A stretch of DNA of 64,000 nucleotides from Patiria pectinifera (lineage: Eukaryota; Echinodermata; Asteroidea; Valvatida; Asterinidae), in assembly GCA_029964075.1 (NCBI GenBank), contig CM057140.1, positions 6,962,643 through 7,026,642 of the forward strand, given 5' to 3'. A program made the translations under genes and the position numbers. The notes under the pieces were generated by a model. It was not told the DNA's origin, did not search any database, and saw only the letters and a program-made list of their open reading frames with translations. Shown here piece after piece: positions 26,501 to 37,567 of the stretch; within the stretch, counting starts at the first letter, position 1, and each line of letters opens with the position of its first letter.

Positions 26501-29500
26501 ATTTTTGTCCCTTCAAACACAAACAATTATTGCGTTTACTAAAAATGTCAAGTCTTACTAAAATGTTGTGCTTTGATGTGATCTCTATCGACGGGAAATC
26601 TAGTACAGCGAAGCACACTAAATATGTAGATATCTTCGGTGAAGTAGCGAACCGTGTGGTCACAAACCCGTCTGGGTCCGGGCTGGTTGGAGCGCCCTCT
26701 GCCGGCATGTTACCGAGAGCCGTGTAGTCTTCAGGATGGATCATCGTCAGAGTCAGATTTGCTTCACAAAAAAAAAATGAATGCTAGTATAGAGTACAAA
26801 CATATGACAATGCCATAACACTAAGGTAGGCAGTGTATAAATTCAGCTTTAATGACAAAAACATTATTGCAGCAGTTGAGCATCTTTAAAAAAAATAAAA
26901 ATGGCTAGAGCGGTATAACCGAGCGGGAAGTCCAATCAACCATTGGCGTTCGTTCGTACTCCCCGCCTTCGCTCGTACCCCCCGCCCTGCAAACAGGACG
27001 CTGGGATACTCTGATGAGCTTCACAGAATCTTGTGAAGGAAGTGGCCTATGACCTATGTATAAAGCATCTGGCTGCAGCTGTTCAAGACCGCAGTTAGAC
27101 AATGTGCGCAAATGCTATCCGAAAACTCGCCATAGAATTGCGCACATTCCATACCGGATGTGATTTCTGTTTCATTGCGGACCATGTGGACAAAATTTTG
27201 AGCGTCGCATAATGCAATCCGACCGTTCGTGATTCGAAACGGAGCCTGAGCGAGTGACGGGAATTGTAAATGTACAACACAGATAAGTTTTACAGAAATT
27301 CCTACATTATAACGCTTTTCAACGAGAAAAAAACATCTCTAAACTGGAATAAAAGAGTAATGAATTAGACTTAACGGCCGTTTCAAACCTTGCAGAGTCA
27401 TGACCTTGATGACGCGCAGGTCACTGTCCACGCAAAATCCAACCAATCAGAGCGTGAATTCATCAGAGTATCCCAGCGTCCTGTTTGCAGGGCGGGGGGT
27501 ACGAGCGAAACTCCCCGCCCTGCAAACAGGACGCTGGGAAGGGCTGACGAATTAACGCTCTGATTGGATAGATTTTGCGTGACCTGTGACCTGCAAGTCA
27601 TCACGACCGCGACCCTGAAAGGTTTGAAATGGCCGTTAAGACTTAGTAATTCATCACTCTTTTTGGGTGGAAAAGTATAATAATGTAGGAAAATCTGTAA
27701 AACTTATCTGTTTTGTAAATTTTCAACTCCCGTCAGTTGCTCAGGCTCCATTTAGAATTTACGAGTAAATTTTCAACTCCCGTCAGTTGCTCAGGCTCCA
27801 TTTAGAATTTACGAAGAGTCGAAAGGCATATCACTCGACGCATAAAATTTGTCAACACGGTCCGCAATGAAAAAGAAAGCATATCCGGTATCGTGTGTAT
27901 GCATTTCTATGGCGAACTTTTCGGATAGCATTTGCGCGCATTGGCTAACCGCGGTCTACAGCTGCAGCCAGATGCTTTATACATAGGTCATGATAAATTA
28001 CCCAGAATGTAATCCCACTTCCTTCACAAGATTCTGTGAAGCTCATCTGCCCTCCCCAGGCCCAGCGCCCTGTTTGCAGAGCGGGGGGGGGGGGGGGGTA
28101 CGAGCGAACCATTGGCGCTGGCCTGAACATTCCCTGGGGGGAAAAACTTGCCCCATAACTGCAACATACAGTGCAGGCCTTCGAAGTGCCAGTTGCTTTT
28201 TCGCTTGAAGTTCAAAGGCCTGCAGATAATCAGTATATATAACACCGCGTTGGTAGATGGGCGGCGCCGGCAGACAAAACACCGTTAAGGATTTCAAATC
28301 AAATTTGCCTAAAATGAAACAAAGCACTTTTGAAGCTTGTATTCCTAATAGGCCGCTTAATGCTGCAAATAAATCTGATCTGAATAATATTCCAATGTAG
28401 AATGCCATGGTCCAGTTTGACTCATGTACGATGGTGTGTGGGTTCGAACCCTACCAGGAACATGGTGTTTTGTGCCCATGGGCAAGACACTACTACAATT
28501 ACCCTGATATCGGCTGTCTCGTGGCCTGATGAACGGGACTCTATTTAAAGCGCTTTGAGATTTTTGATACGATGGAAAGCGCTGCATTACAATTTGTCAT
28601 CCATATGCCAATTTGATCAACATTTCTTTTACAGGTGTCTTTTAGCCCCGAATGTTCACCTTTAAGCCCGGGGTCATCGAAGCAAGGAAAGGCCATGCGA
28701 GCATTCGTGGGGGAGAAGAACGTCACGGCAAGCCACCTGTGGAGTCAGGAAAATGAGTTTACTCCGTCATCGAGAAAGGAAATAACAAATGCACACCACG
28801 ACATGTAGGTTATGAAAAAAATTGGGCGATGAACTTTTCTCCATGCTGATCAAAGTTCGATAGGTTAATTGATCATAATACAGTGTATAGGCTCTAGGCC
28901 TACACTGCAAAACTTGTGCAAGTTTGCATAGACGACCGGTACAATACAGTCGTCGGACTTTGTACGGAGTATAATGAGGAGAGGTGCACAACCGCTCTGG
29001 ACAGCACGCAGTCTGATCTTGCGTTATATAAAAGCCGACTAAAAAACGACTCGCATTTGACCCCGTAAATAGGGACTGTCGAATTATCCCCCACGGTCTT
29101 TACAAGTTACACTAATTTTCAGGGATAATTCAATAAGTCAATTGATAAAAAAAAGTCGGCATAGAAACGCAACTTGACTCCCCCCCCCAAAAAAAAAAAA
29201 ACCTGGGGTGTTTGGGAATGACAGTCTAAAGCATCCTGTAAAATCGTGGCTCCTGGTGCACTGTGCTGACATTTTCAAGATAAATTGTATTTTTCCAACG
29301 CTGGTCGGCCGACTAGCGTTGGAGAAAACACTTTTTGTTCAAAAACTGCTCATAAGTTTTCATATTCAGTTATTCTGCATTTTCTTTGCAATTGATCATT
29401 ACACACCTAGAAGGGGTACAAACCTGCTAGACTGAGTTTCTGACCTTACAATTCCCCAAAGTCTATAAATTGCTCCATTTAATCTTAAGTGGGGTCAGGG

Positions 29501-32102
29501 AACCAGACTACAAGAACTTGATTGGTTTTCTTGTTTTTTCCAGCATCTACAAGCCCAAAAAGTGAAACAAGTCAGCTTATCAATATTTGCTTTAACATAC
29601 TAATCCTCCAAATCCATTTTTGTCTGAAAATTGCAGCAAAAGCAAATGTTGTAAATTCCCTTTAAATTGATATATAACAACATTTACCTTGGAGTTATTA
29701 TAATTATACAGATTTACATTACATACAGAGCAAGGAAAACAAAGTTTGCATGACATAGGGAACGGTAATGTATATCACCGAAATGGGGGGGGGTATATTT
29801 TAAATTAATAAAACGAGGGGATTTGTTAATCGACGGGGAGGCGACATGTCTCCTTAGTCCTCTGAACTCGGGATCGTTGCATATATAGTAAACAAAGGTA
29901 TCAACACTTTTCTACCATAGAAACTTTCAACGGAAAATTGTAACAAAGTTTCAAGGCAATATGTACTTATACAATGTATGTTCAAAGCAATATATACTTA
30001 TACATTGTATACATTGTATAAGTTACCTATCCAAACCCACCTAACTTACCGACAAACTATAAAACTGATAGACCATATCAAATAAAGTATGAGCTCACAT
30101 CAATATTTATTTGTACACGCTATATGACCAATACGCGTGCTGTGTAATAATAGTGCAAGAGAATATTATAATGCCCCTACCTTTTGTTAATACCATCCGC
30201 TGCGGTATACGAACTCCTGTAAAACCCCTTTATATTATCATTCAGCACACCTTGAAACCTGACCAAAACCCTATATTCTCGATTCTCTTCTAGATTGTTA
30301 TCGAACACCACGTTCAGGTATTGATTCGCCTCGTCAACGCTGACTCTTATGATACTTGGTATCCCACCTCTGCTTTCAGGGAGGATTTCCACGCCTCCTG
30401 TGTGGGGGATTTGCAGTTTATTGCTGTTGAGCACCAGGAGGTTTGTAGCCTTCATACACAAGACTGTCACGGTCACCTTACCGTCGAAGACGAAGTTATT
30501 CAGATCGGTCTTCATCTCCAAGTCGTAGTGCAGTGGGACGAATGTGTCTGGTAGCCGGGGGTCCTTCCAGATGGTATTGGGATCTGTGGTGGTCAGTGGA
30601 TCATTTGAACCCTCAGTTGTAACATCATAGGTTGGTCCTTTGGTTGAAAAACTGTACAAAAGTATATCAGATCCACCGACAAGGTTAAACGAACAGATGG
30701 TTACAAGAAATTAGCTAGGCGTACACAATTAACATGACTGAGATTGGCGGGAGTTTGATAATCCCTGTTGTCTCCTATTCTTGAATCTTTATGTGTCTAT
30801 ACAGGGTGTTTCCAAAAAAAAGGAAACCCAACTTCAAAGAATGAGTATGGACAGACGATATGTTTACTGGCTATGAAACTGGTATCATCTGAAAGCGTAA
30901 TCTCTATGCTTTTCAATGTTACCGTGTTTAGGTTTTCTGAGCCATGCATCACTGAGCATCATTGTCCTGAAAACTGAATGCAAAAATGCAGTTTGTTCAC
31001 TTTCATAAAAAAAAAAAACACTGGGCACGGTGTGCCTATTGTTACGGAAATGTCTGTGAAATGGCTTGAATGTCAATCAATAAAACCCAGTTTTGAAACC
31101 AACCCGACTTGTTTTTTTTTTTTTTTTTGGTTTCTTCTTATGCACTCGCGTCTTCTTCTTGAATACTTATTCTCATGCACGCCATGCCTATTGTGTTTGA
31201 CATGAAAATGAACAAACTGCAATTTTGCATCAAGTTTTCAAGACAATGATGCTCAGTGATGCATGACCCTGGAAATGTAAACAAGGTATCATTGAAAAGC
31301 TTTCAGATGATACCCGTTTTATAGCCAGTAAACATTTAGTCTGTCCATACTGGTTCTTCAAAGTTGGGTTTCCTTTTTATTGAAACACCCTGTACATGCA
31401 TGTGTCTAGCCATAGAAATGGACGGAGACGAACGTATTGGACGCATGCATGTTCCTAAATACAAATAGAGACATTTTATATACCTAATCGCAAAAGTATA
31501 TGTTGGAAGCTGATCGATACAGTTTATAAAGCTACACGCAGAAACAGTTGTCCCCGATTCAGGGAAGTTTGGTCCTACTTTCTGGAGATGAATGTTGCGC
31601 GACAGGACCCTGAATTGTAAAGTTTAGATATAATACACAATTTCGTCCAATACATGTACTGGACATTATTCATGAAAATGCCATCCTGATTACCGTTATA
31701 TTTTCACCCATCATTGTAATTTTACATGGAAAAATGCGGGTCAAAACAATTACAATAGACAAATGTTAACGCGTGTGGAATTATTTCACCTCTTTGTACA
31801 GTACAAAAAAGGACAGTATTTTGTAGTAGTCCTAACTCGCATGGATGTGTCTTGTTACATTTCTGATTAGAGTTAAGCTACAGGCTTTGTGAATAAAAAC
31901 AAACATGACTTCCATACCTTTCATTTTGGCAGGTCCGATCAGGTAAAAACCCAGCCAGTAATCCTACCGCAGCCACCATCACGGCCACACACACCAAAGC
32001 AAAGATAATTGCGGACACGTGAAGGTAAATCCCGGATTCATCATTCCGCTCACGATCCAGTTTCTTGTCAGACATGTCGAGTTGCTTACTTCCAATGGTC
32101 AT
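14587..32102 (-). CDS. M1 zinc aminopeptidase, aminopeptidase N-like, complete (20 exons)
   Basis: Type II membrane ectopeptidase that removes N-terminal residues from peptides. Minus-strand exons: 32102-31918, 30651-30181, 28736-28660, 26761-26559, 24487-24367, 24073-23919, 23581-23468, 23182-23045, 22724-22659, 21175-21110, 20679-20504, 20350-20271, 19876-19743, 19604-19401, 18453-18380, 18009-17899, 17636-17469, 15388-15245, 15117-15036, 14736-14587. Together 2919 nt, in frame: 972 residues. A short cytoplasmic tail precedes a membrane helix (about 27-51) and a Thr-rich stalk; the M1 N-domain follows. Active site: SAMEN at 363-367 (normally GAMEN), HEMGH at 399-403, third zinc ligand Glu422 exactly 18 residues on, and catalytic Tyr486 in [20 protein letters not shown] and an ERAP1_C-like helical C-domain complete it. 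The start is the first in-frame ATG of exon 1; no secretion signal is needed. APN, glutamyl aminopeptidase and related paralogues cannot be separated here. Confidence 0.93.
16150..16400. repeat. Dispersed repeat, copy 3 (aminopeptidase intron)
   Basis: Diverged relative of 8085-8385 and 10470-10735, with GACAATAATGCG, GGGGCAAACTGGTGATTATC and a GGCTGCAGACCCAAAAT block in the same order. It has no coding content. Assignment rests on weak but collinear matches. Confidence 0.4.
18567..19056. mobile_element. T2/Kolobok-like MITE, copy 1
   Basis: Starts AAAGGGAATATACAACATTTG and ends with the inverse (AAGCAAATATTTTAA). It shares with 24693-25183, 29206-29665 and 58476-58998 the blocks GGCAGTCTAAAGCATC, TTCCAACGCTGG...CCAGCGTTGGAA (an internal palindrome), GATTACACACCT, TGCTAGACTG and AGGGAACCAGACT. 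It sits in the intron between exons 14 and 15. Confidence 0.75.
21335..21790. mobile_element. piggyBac-like MITE with TTAA target site
   Basis: TTAACCCTAAAGGGGCCGGG at the left and CGGCCCCTTTAGGGTTAA at the right form perfect outer inverted repeats, with TTAA duplicated. CCCT termini at TTAA fit the piggyBac superfamily. Subterminal GGGGGGCGGATTCC / GGATTCCGCCCCCC-type blocks extend the symmetry. The interior is non-coding. It lies in the intron between aminopeptidase exons 9 and 10, close to exon 10. Confidence 0.78.
24693..25183. mobile_element. T2/Kolobok-like MITE, copy 2
   Basis: Begins at an intact TTAAAGGGAAGATGCAACAT and contains the internal palindrome CCAACGCTGGTCAGC / CGACCAGCGTTGG at about 24842-24871. 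The right end (AGCAAATGTTGTATACA) is cut off by the adjoining TTAA-family B sequence. It is located in the intron between aminopeptidase exons 4 and 5. Confidence 0.75.
25183..26275. mobile_element. Foldback of TTAA family B arms around a TAGGTTTTCCCGG element
   Basis: The left arm (25200-25330) holds ACTAACTTGTTGAAGTTTCA and a CGTTTTGAGAAAAC end; the right arm (26110-26275) holds its inverse, TGAAACTTCAAGAAGTTAGT. Both resemble 9453-9620 next to DCAF6. Between them lies a 5'-truncated member of the TAGGTTTTCCCGG family, 25331-25807, whose right end GGCCGGGAAAACCTA is intact. Confidence 0.6.
26949..28107. mobile_element. Long palindromic foldback element with 11-bp flanking duplication
   Basis: Two arms of nearly 600 bp face each other about a centre near 27505. 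Pairs include CTTAACGGCCGTTTCAAACC / GGTTTGAAATGGCCGTTAAG, CTGCAAACAGGACGCTGGG and its inverse, and ATAAAGCATCTGGCTGCAGC / GCTGCAGCCAGATGCTTTAT. Ends are CGTTCGTAC / GTACGAGCG, and AACCATTGGCG stands on both sides (26938-26948, 28107-28117). A 9-11 bp duplication with long arms is Mutator-like (inference). A 50-bp segment is tandemly doubled at about 27716-27817. The element lies in the intron between exons 3 and 4. Confidence 0.75.
28396..28600 (+). mobile_element. tRNA-derived SINE in aminopeptidase intron
   Basis: Contains the B-box GGGTTCGAACCC at 28440, then TTTGTGCCCATGGGCAAGAC and a tail with two AAAGCGC motifs (TTTAAAGCGCTTTGAGATT, GGAAAGCGCTGCATTACA), a layout widespread in metazoan SINEs. 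The A-box half is degenerate. It is antisense to the gene and ends about 60 bp from the exon 3 donor. Confidence 0.72.
29206..29665. mobile_element. T2/Kolobok-like MITE, copy 3 (left end missing)
   Basis: It begins inside the family consensus at GTTTGGGAATGACAGTCTAA, after a C/A homopolymer run, and keeps the CCAACGCTGGTCGGC / CGACTAGCGTTGG palindrome. It ends properly at TTCCCTTTAA. It lies in the intron between exons 2 and 3. Confidence 0.72.
30802..31392. mobile_element. TA-flanked foldback element, about 190-bp inverted repeats
   Basis: Ends CAGGGTGTTTCC and GAAACACCCTG lie directly inside TA dinucleotides (30800-30801, 31393-31394). The arms 30802-31010 and 31203-31392 are imperfect inverse copies over their whole length, for example CAACTTCAAAGAA / TTCTTCAAAGTTG and ATGCATCACTGAGCATCATTG / CAATGATGCTCAGTGATGCAT. 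Terminal sequence and TA target fit Tc1/mariner; there is no transposase. It lies in intron 1 of the aminopeptidase. Confidence 0.8.
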
Positions 32103-32911
32103 AACTCCCAAGAGAAATAATATATAACTATATTCTTAGAAGGAACAAGCCGAACGGTTTGATGAAGAAAATAGAGTTGTGTTTTTGTGCGATGCACAAA
32201 CTAAGCTAGTTGAAGTGCACAGACTACATCGATTTCTACAGCAATCGAGTTTGTACGTTATGATATTGTTCCATACTGCGGGTCTCTATAAAAATAATAA
32301 ACCGGCACCACAACAACGCTTTTTAGTGTAGACTTGATATCAAGCCGGTTTTGCTCGTTTCTCATTGGCCCGCCGCGTCGCTAGTCTATGTAATAGACCA
32401 CGGAGAAGCCATGGTCTTGGCTCCGTGGGGTGATACTCGGAGTATACCGCGTCGTCGGGCCCCGCGATGTCAACCAATTATCGATTCCCAAGTTCAATTG
32501 CTATTTACATAAGTATGCGATATGCTGTTCGTCGACTTCAATTACCATTTTTATATGAAATATATGGGACTTGTTACCAGCAGATTTGAACAAGCAGTCT
32601 TGTGGTGTCTATGGTGTTAATTAGTATGGTGATGGGGTTGTAGAGCAGAGTATTGTAACACGTTTATTTGCAGAAGAGATTAAAACTAAAAGAAAGGACA
32701 TTATTGGAGCACTTCATAATTATGTCAAGTACCACATGTTAAATTTATTTATTACAAAACTGTAAAAATGAAATCAGGTACACATGGATTTTTAGTGTAA
32801 TTGCGTTTATTACAGGGTAGCCCTTTGACAAAACTCAGGGGATGTGGTCAATTTTCGGAGCGATTTTCGCAAGGGACTACAAGTTCCAGATAATTTGTTT
32901 TCAGTAACTAT
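32103..32911. other. Upstream region of the aminopeptidase gene
   Basis: Immediately upstream of the aminopeptidase start, so promoter and 5' UTR are expected here. I see no convincing TATA box or initiator on the minus strand. A CG-richer patch lies at 32340-32470 with a repeated CGCGTCG word. No gene was recognised. Confidence 0.5.
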
Positions 32912-33231
32912 AGGTTTTCCCGGACAATTTTGGAAAATGTATACATGAATCTGTATTAGAAGCATTCGTTTTCGTGCGAAAAAGAATGGACATTCCAAAT
33001 CCCTGTTTCTTTTTAGCAAATGATAATTCTATCTCCATGAACGTGCATTCAGTCGTAAAAAATCAGCGTAAGATTTCCCGAATGTGCACTGAATTTGGTA
33101 TAAACATTTCATTTTTGCGCGAAATCGAAGGCACATCCGCAATCCTGTATTCCTTTTAATTTATCATCAAACTATTTCGCTAAATGTGCAGCCGATTTCC
33201 CACGACGTGATACTTAACATATTATGAAGCC

Positions 33232-33510
33232 CATGGGCGTCGCGAGGGGGGGGGCAAGGGGGGGCACTTGCCCCCCCCTGGAAAAGCCACCAAAAAAAAC
33301 AAAAAAAAGAAGAAAAAGAAAAGAAAAAAAGAAAAGAAAAAGAGGCACGAAGACAAAGTGGTGTAAATTTAATGAGTTGGGGTGGGGGGGGCCAGAATGT
33401 CCCTGCCCCCCTCTAAAACTGATAAATTGAGAATGTGTTGAGAAATACAAGCATTTTTTGGCAACATTTTTTTTTGCCCCCCTCTAGAAAAAATCCTGGC
33501 GACGCCCATG
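33232..33510. mobile_element. hAT-like MITE with 8-bp target duplication
   Basis: Ends CATGGGCGTCGCGAGG and CCTGGCGACGCCCATG are inverse with one mismatch. ATGAAGCC is duplicated exactly on both sides (33224-33231, 33511-33518), the 8-bp size of hAT elements. The interior is G- or C-runs and an A/G tract, with no transposase. It landed at the edge of the adjacent palindromic element. Confidence 0.85.
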
Positions 33511-34075
33511 ATGAAGCCCGGGAAGGGACAGGGTGGAATTTGTTTTTGTAATTTGCTAATTCGTTCCCACGAATTACTAATTCGTTCGCACGAATTGCTA
33601 ATTCGTGCGCACGAATTGCTAATTCGTTCCCACTAATTACTAACGCGTTCCCGGATGCACGAGTTAGCAATTCATTCCCATCACGAATTAGGAATTCGTG
33701 CGAACGAAATAGCAATTCGTGCGAATGAGTTAGCAATTCGTGAGAACGAATAAGTAATTCGTGGGAACGAGTTAGCAATTCGTGGGAACGAATTAGCAAA
33801 TTACAAAAAAAATATTCCACCCTGTCCCTTCCCGGGCTTCATACTTTCCCACGAATTAGTAACGCGTTCCCGGATGCACGAGTTAGCAATTCGTTCCCAC
33901 GAATTAGGAAATCGTGCGAACGAAATAGCAATTCGTGGGAACGAATTAACAATTCGTGCGAACGAAATAACAATTCGTGCGAACGAATTAGTAATTCGTG
34001 GGAACGAGTTAGCAATTCGTGGGAACGAATTAGCAAATTACAAAAAAAAATCCACCCTGCCCCTTCCGGCTTCAT
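33511..34075. repeat. Palindromic AATTCGTGSGAACGAATT arrays
   Basis: Roughly 20-bp units of type AATTCGTGCGAACGAATTAG occur about 25 times. The block 33511-33842 is one large inverted repeat, opening ATGAAGCCCGGGAAGGGACA and closing with its complement. A second, half-length block 33843-34075 repeats its right side and again ends GGCTTCAT. Some units are perfect palindromes (AATTCGTGCGCACGAATT at 33599). Open frames here reflect the repeat period and are not taken as genes. Confidence 0.82.
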
Positions 34076-34982
34076 AAACGTATGCCTTATTAAGCATTGG
34101 AATTTATTTATGTGTTCACAAAAGTAACATATGAGGAATGTTTATTGAATGATTGAATGTTTGAATATTCATGATGATTGAACTAAACCAAGTGGTGAGT
34201 CTTTTGAGATACACCACATATTGTAATAAATCCTACATAAAAACTTAAGCTGAAGACAATTGTTCATTTTTGCTCACTGTATGCCACAATCGCATCATAT
34301 AACCAAGCAATTGAACTGATGAAATGAGAGAGAACTTCAATCAATGTAGAAAGAGACATTAAAATACAATTAAGAAAAAGGACCAAATACAATACTTTCA
34401 GATATCCCCTGTACACGTGATGCTTCCCTTTACCCCCCAAATAATATGCCTACAAGATTATTTTGATTGATTTTATTTTGGTAAGATTTGTATCGTTTTA
34501 ACAATTCATTTACCTATTTCGAATATGACTTTTTGTATATAAGAATAAAAACATTAATGATCAACTAGCCATACAATACATTGATTATTATATTAATCAG
34601 TCAAAGCTGTAACATAATTTGAATAGGCATGTATACTTTATTTAATTGAATGTAGAATATGCGAATTTAAATTATAACACTGAAAAAGAATGATCAATTC
34701 AGCCCGTGTCATAATAAAAAAAAATTATTTTCTGCGAATTAGAATGTACATTCGTAAAAATCGGCAACGCATCCGTCAAACCGCAAGCCTAATCACATAT
34801 TTGTTATCCTTTAAACGAAACGTTATGCACATTCATTCATTTGAATGATGCAAAATGAAATAGAGTGCTATGTATTGCGAACATAAAACCAGGTTATACG
34901 TCGTTCTCAAAATCAGCGCCAAATTGAATTTATGTTTTACAAATTTAAATGCACATTTGCCAATATTGTCCGGGAAAACCTA

Positions 34983-35924
34983 TTACCCAAAATGGTATAG
35001 AGAGTTGTGATATGAACGAGGAATATGAAAACCAATTCCCAAAACCCTTACAGTGCGCCCTGAAAATGGGCACATATTGTAATGCGTAGTTTGCTTAATG
35101 GCCGGTTTTGAATAGCGCCTCCCATTTTGAAAGATGGTACCAGCCCCCCCCCCCTTCCCCCACAATTTGATTTTACGGAGGCCAAGTGGCCGGTGAAAAA
35201 AACGTGTCGACATCTTAGCACGGATGTGCCCCCTCCCCATTTGAAAACCGTTCCGCCGCCGCTGAGAACAAGAACAAAACCAATATCAATATAAAAATAT
35301 AACTTAAGAGTGATTTTAGGTCAGACTATAATTACCTTAAGAGTGGCGGGAAAAAGCCCGGAGGGGGTGGGGCCTCAACCCCCACCAGGTACATTTGGCT
35401 CCTAAGTTATATTTCCATAATCTACAAGTTTAAGCTAACAAATGATATTGGTTTTGTTCTTGTTCTCAACATTTTGAATAGGCCTAAATGTAAAATTGAC
35501 CACATTTGGCATGGCGCCAATGGGCCTTAGTCTGATCTAGCGGACTTAAGACTGGCCATTCTGTGATCAAGGTCGATGATACTACGCTTAAAGACAGTCA
35601 CGGCATTTGTTCCCGAAATTTTGATTAAACACTATCCAGCTCATAGTCTTCAGGCCATGTTTACAACCCCCTTCATAAAAAGCCTGGATCCGCCACTGGG
35701 GCGAGGCGTTGACACAGCAACATTTGTATTCAATGTGATATCATAATCAGGGGCGGATCTAGCTATCAGGAAACGGGGGGGGTGATATGATGGAGGGCTG
35801 GAAGTGGGCATGCCCCCGGAAATTTTGAAATTTACGATGTTTTCTGCTGCATTCTGAGTCAATTTGATAATAAATTTAGGAACTTTACCATTCCATATAT
35901 TATTTTTCTGGCCCCACTTTACTA
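34983..35924. other. Intergenic stretch with transposon remnants
   Basis: No gene seen. It holds C-rich and G-rich fragments typical of hAT-like ends (CCTGGATCCGCCACTGGGGCG near 35685, AGGGGCGGATCTAGCTATC near 35750) that may be a solo pair around 35670-35790. A duplicated phrase around CCAATATCAATATAAAAATA / GATATTGGTTTTGTTCTTGTTC also suggests an inverted remnant at 35250-35470. Confidence 0.45.
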
Positions 35925-36453
35925 TAGGTTTTCCCGGCCAATTTCCTAAAATGTTCACTTCTGAACATCGGTCATTCATTTTCGTCTGAATTTGAGAATC
36001 GCTCTGAACACGTGTTTCATTTTCGCTACCAGAGCATTCGATTACATTTCAGTTCAATCACATTTCTTCGTTTATGCTCATTCAGATTCGTTTACAAGAC
36101 TTCCTTTTCGCTTTTAGAGGGCGATTTCAAACATTGGTCATTCTGTTTCACTTTTAGTTTATTGTTCTGTGATGCAATCTGCTATTTTGAATGGAAAAAA
36201 CCACGTATTTTTGATTGCACAACATGAAATTGTATGCCAGAACTCTGCGCGAAAAGGTATGCTTGCGTAAATGAATGCTCAGGTAACGGAATTGGCCGTC
36301 TGTTTCTCAAAACTGAATGCACGGACAATGAAAACGATTGAACTTTCGTTGAATTGAAATGGGATTAAAGACGTGCATTCAAATTCAGATGAAAATGAAT
36401 CACCGATTTTCAGGAGTAAATAAACATTTTAGGAAATTGGCCGGGAAAACCTA
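35925..36453. mobile_element. TAGGTTTTCCCGG-family element, short intact copy (529 bp)
   Basis: Left end TAGGTTTTCCCGGCCAATTT and right end AAATTGGCCGGGAAAACCTA are inverse, and the match continues through CCTAAAATGTT / AACATTTTAGG. TA stands on both sides, which suggests a 2-bp TA target duplication. Weaker symmetry reaches about 80 bp. No ORF of note. The interior matches 25331-25807. Confidence 0.82.
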
Positions 36454-37567
36454 TAGTATCATACTAGTCAGCGGCTGAACGCGGGTTTGCATCATGCATC
36501 TACCCTCCCCGCCCAAGCCCGCCACTGGAAATTACCAAAACAAGTGCGAGTGCACAATAAGCTCTGGCCGTCTTGCATGAAAGTCTTGCATGAAATCTAT
36601 CAAATTGATCCCTGCCAGAGCTTAAAATTGCGACGCCCAAAAATGCGGCGCACATTGTTTTATGGAACACCATACTTTAGATTTATACCTAGATTTATAG
36701 CGATTTGTGATCAATACCACGTGACCATAACTTTCCGGAATGTTGCAATTTTTGTTAAGTATTTAATGTATTTTGTTTGCTTTTTCTTTAAAATTAAAAT
36801 TTGGTAGTAATTTTCATTTTATTGGAAACTTAGGGGGTTTATTTGGTCAATTTCCGGGGACAGACGTGCAAAAATACACGCGCATGCGCATCAATTGAAA
36901 CAAAAACGGTGTTCCGAAAACAGTCAGCAAGAGTATTTGACGGCATGGAATTTGGTCAATAGTAGTCAATTCTTTTTGGTCAATTCTTTTTTTGCAATTC
37001 TTTTTGGTCATTTCTTTTTGGTTAATTTCCGGAGACAGCCCGACAGACAGACAGACAGACCGACCGACTGACCACCATGTGACATGTAGACGCTCCTGCC
37101 AGAGCTTAAAAATGTTTATAAAGGTTCAATCATATGTTCACATTATTCGCAAATTTGCAGACATAAATCGCGTTACATGTATTTCGCAAAAAAATATTCC
37201 GTTATTTCTCAATATAAAAGAGCACGGAAATTGAACCTGGTATGATCAGGCTTTCAATTATAGGGTTTTCACGGCTATTTTACAAGATTTTTCATTCTAA
37301 TTCACCAACTGTATAACATTCAATTTCGTCCACGAATAATCTCACACGCTTTTTACCAAAATTAAATTATAAAATGTAGTCCTCTAGCCTACGATTCAAT
37401 TATAAAGTTTGGTCACCCACTTTACTTACCGGGTCGAGGATATTCGTCAGTGCAGATCCAATTCGTCTAGCCGTTGCCGAATTGCAGCATTCAGAAATCG
37501 TCTGATATAATTCAACAAACCCCCTTTATTAAATACCTAGCCCCCTGTATTAAGTACATTGGTGTTT
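36454..37567. other. Intergenic stretch, no gene
   Basis: Contains a repeated phrase CTGCCAGAGCTTAAAA at 36612 and 37096, a run of TTGGTCAATTCTTTTT-type repeats at 36955-37030, and a short (GACA)n microsatellite at 37041-37065. These may mark one old repeat with duplicated ends. Nothing coding was recognised. Confidence 0.5.

Larger units (their letters stand above)
32912..34982. mobile_element. TAGGTTTTCCCGG-family element with nested insertions
   Basis: Termini TAGGTTTTCCCGGACAAT and ATTGTCCGGGAAAACCTA are exact inverses, with TA to the left and TT to the right. The 2071-bp span contains a hAT-like element (33232-33510) and AATTCG-rich palindromes (33511-34075). The outer parts are AT-rich and non-coding, with CATTCGTTTTCGTGCG-like subterminal words shared with other family members. 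Confidence 0.75.

Noticed and set aside
33413..34077. Open frames with repeated RSHELL / RGNELA peptides on both strands
   Set aside because: They are translations of palindromic AATTCG arrays; the mirror-image frames on both strands show repeat period, not selection.
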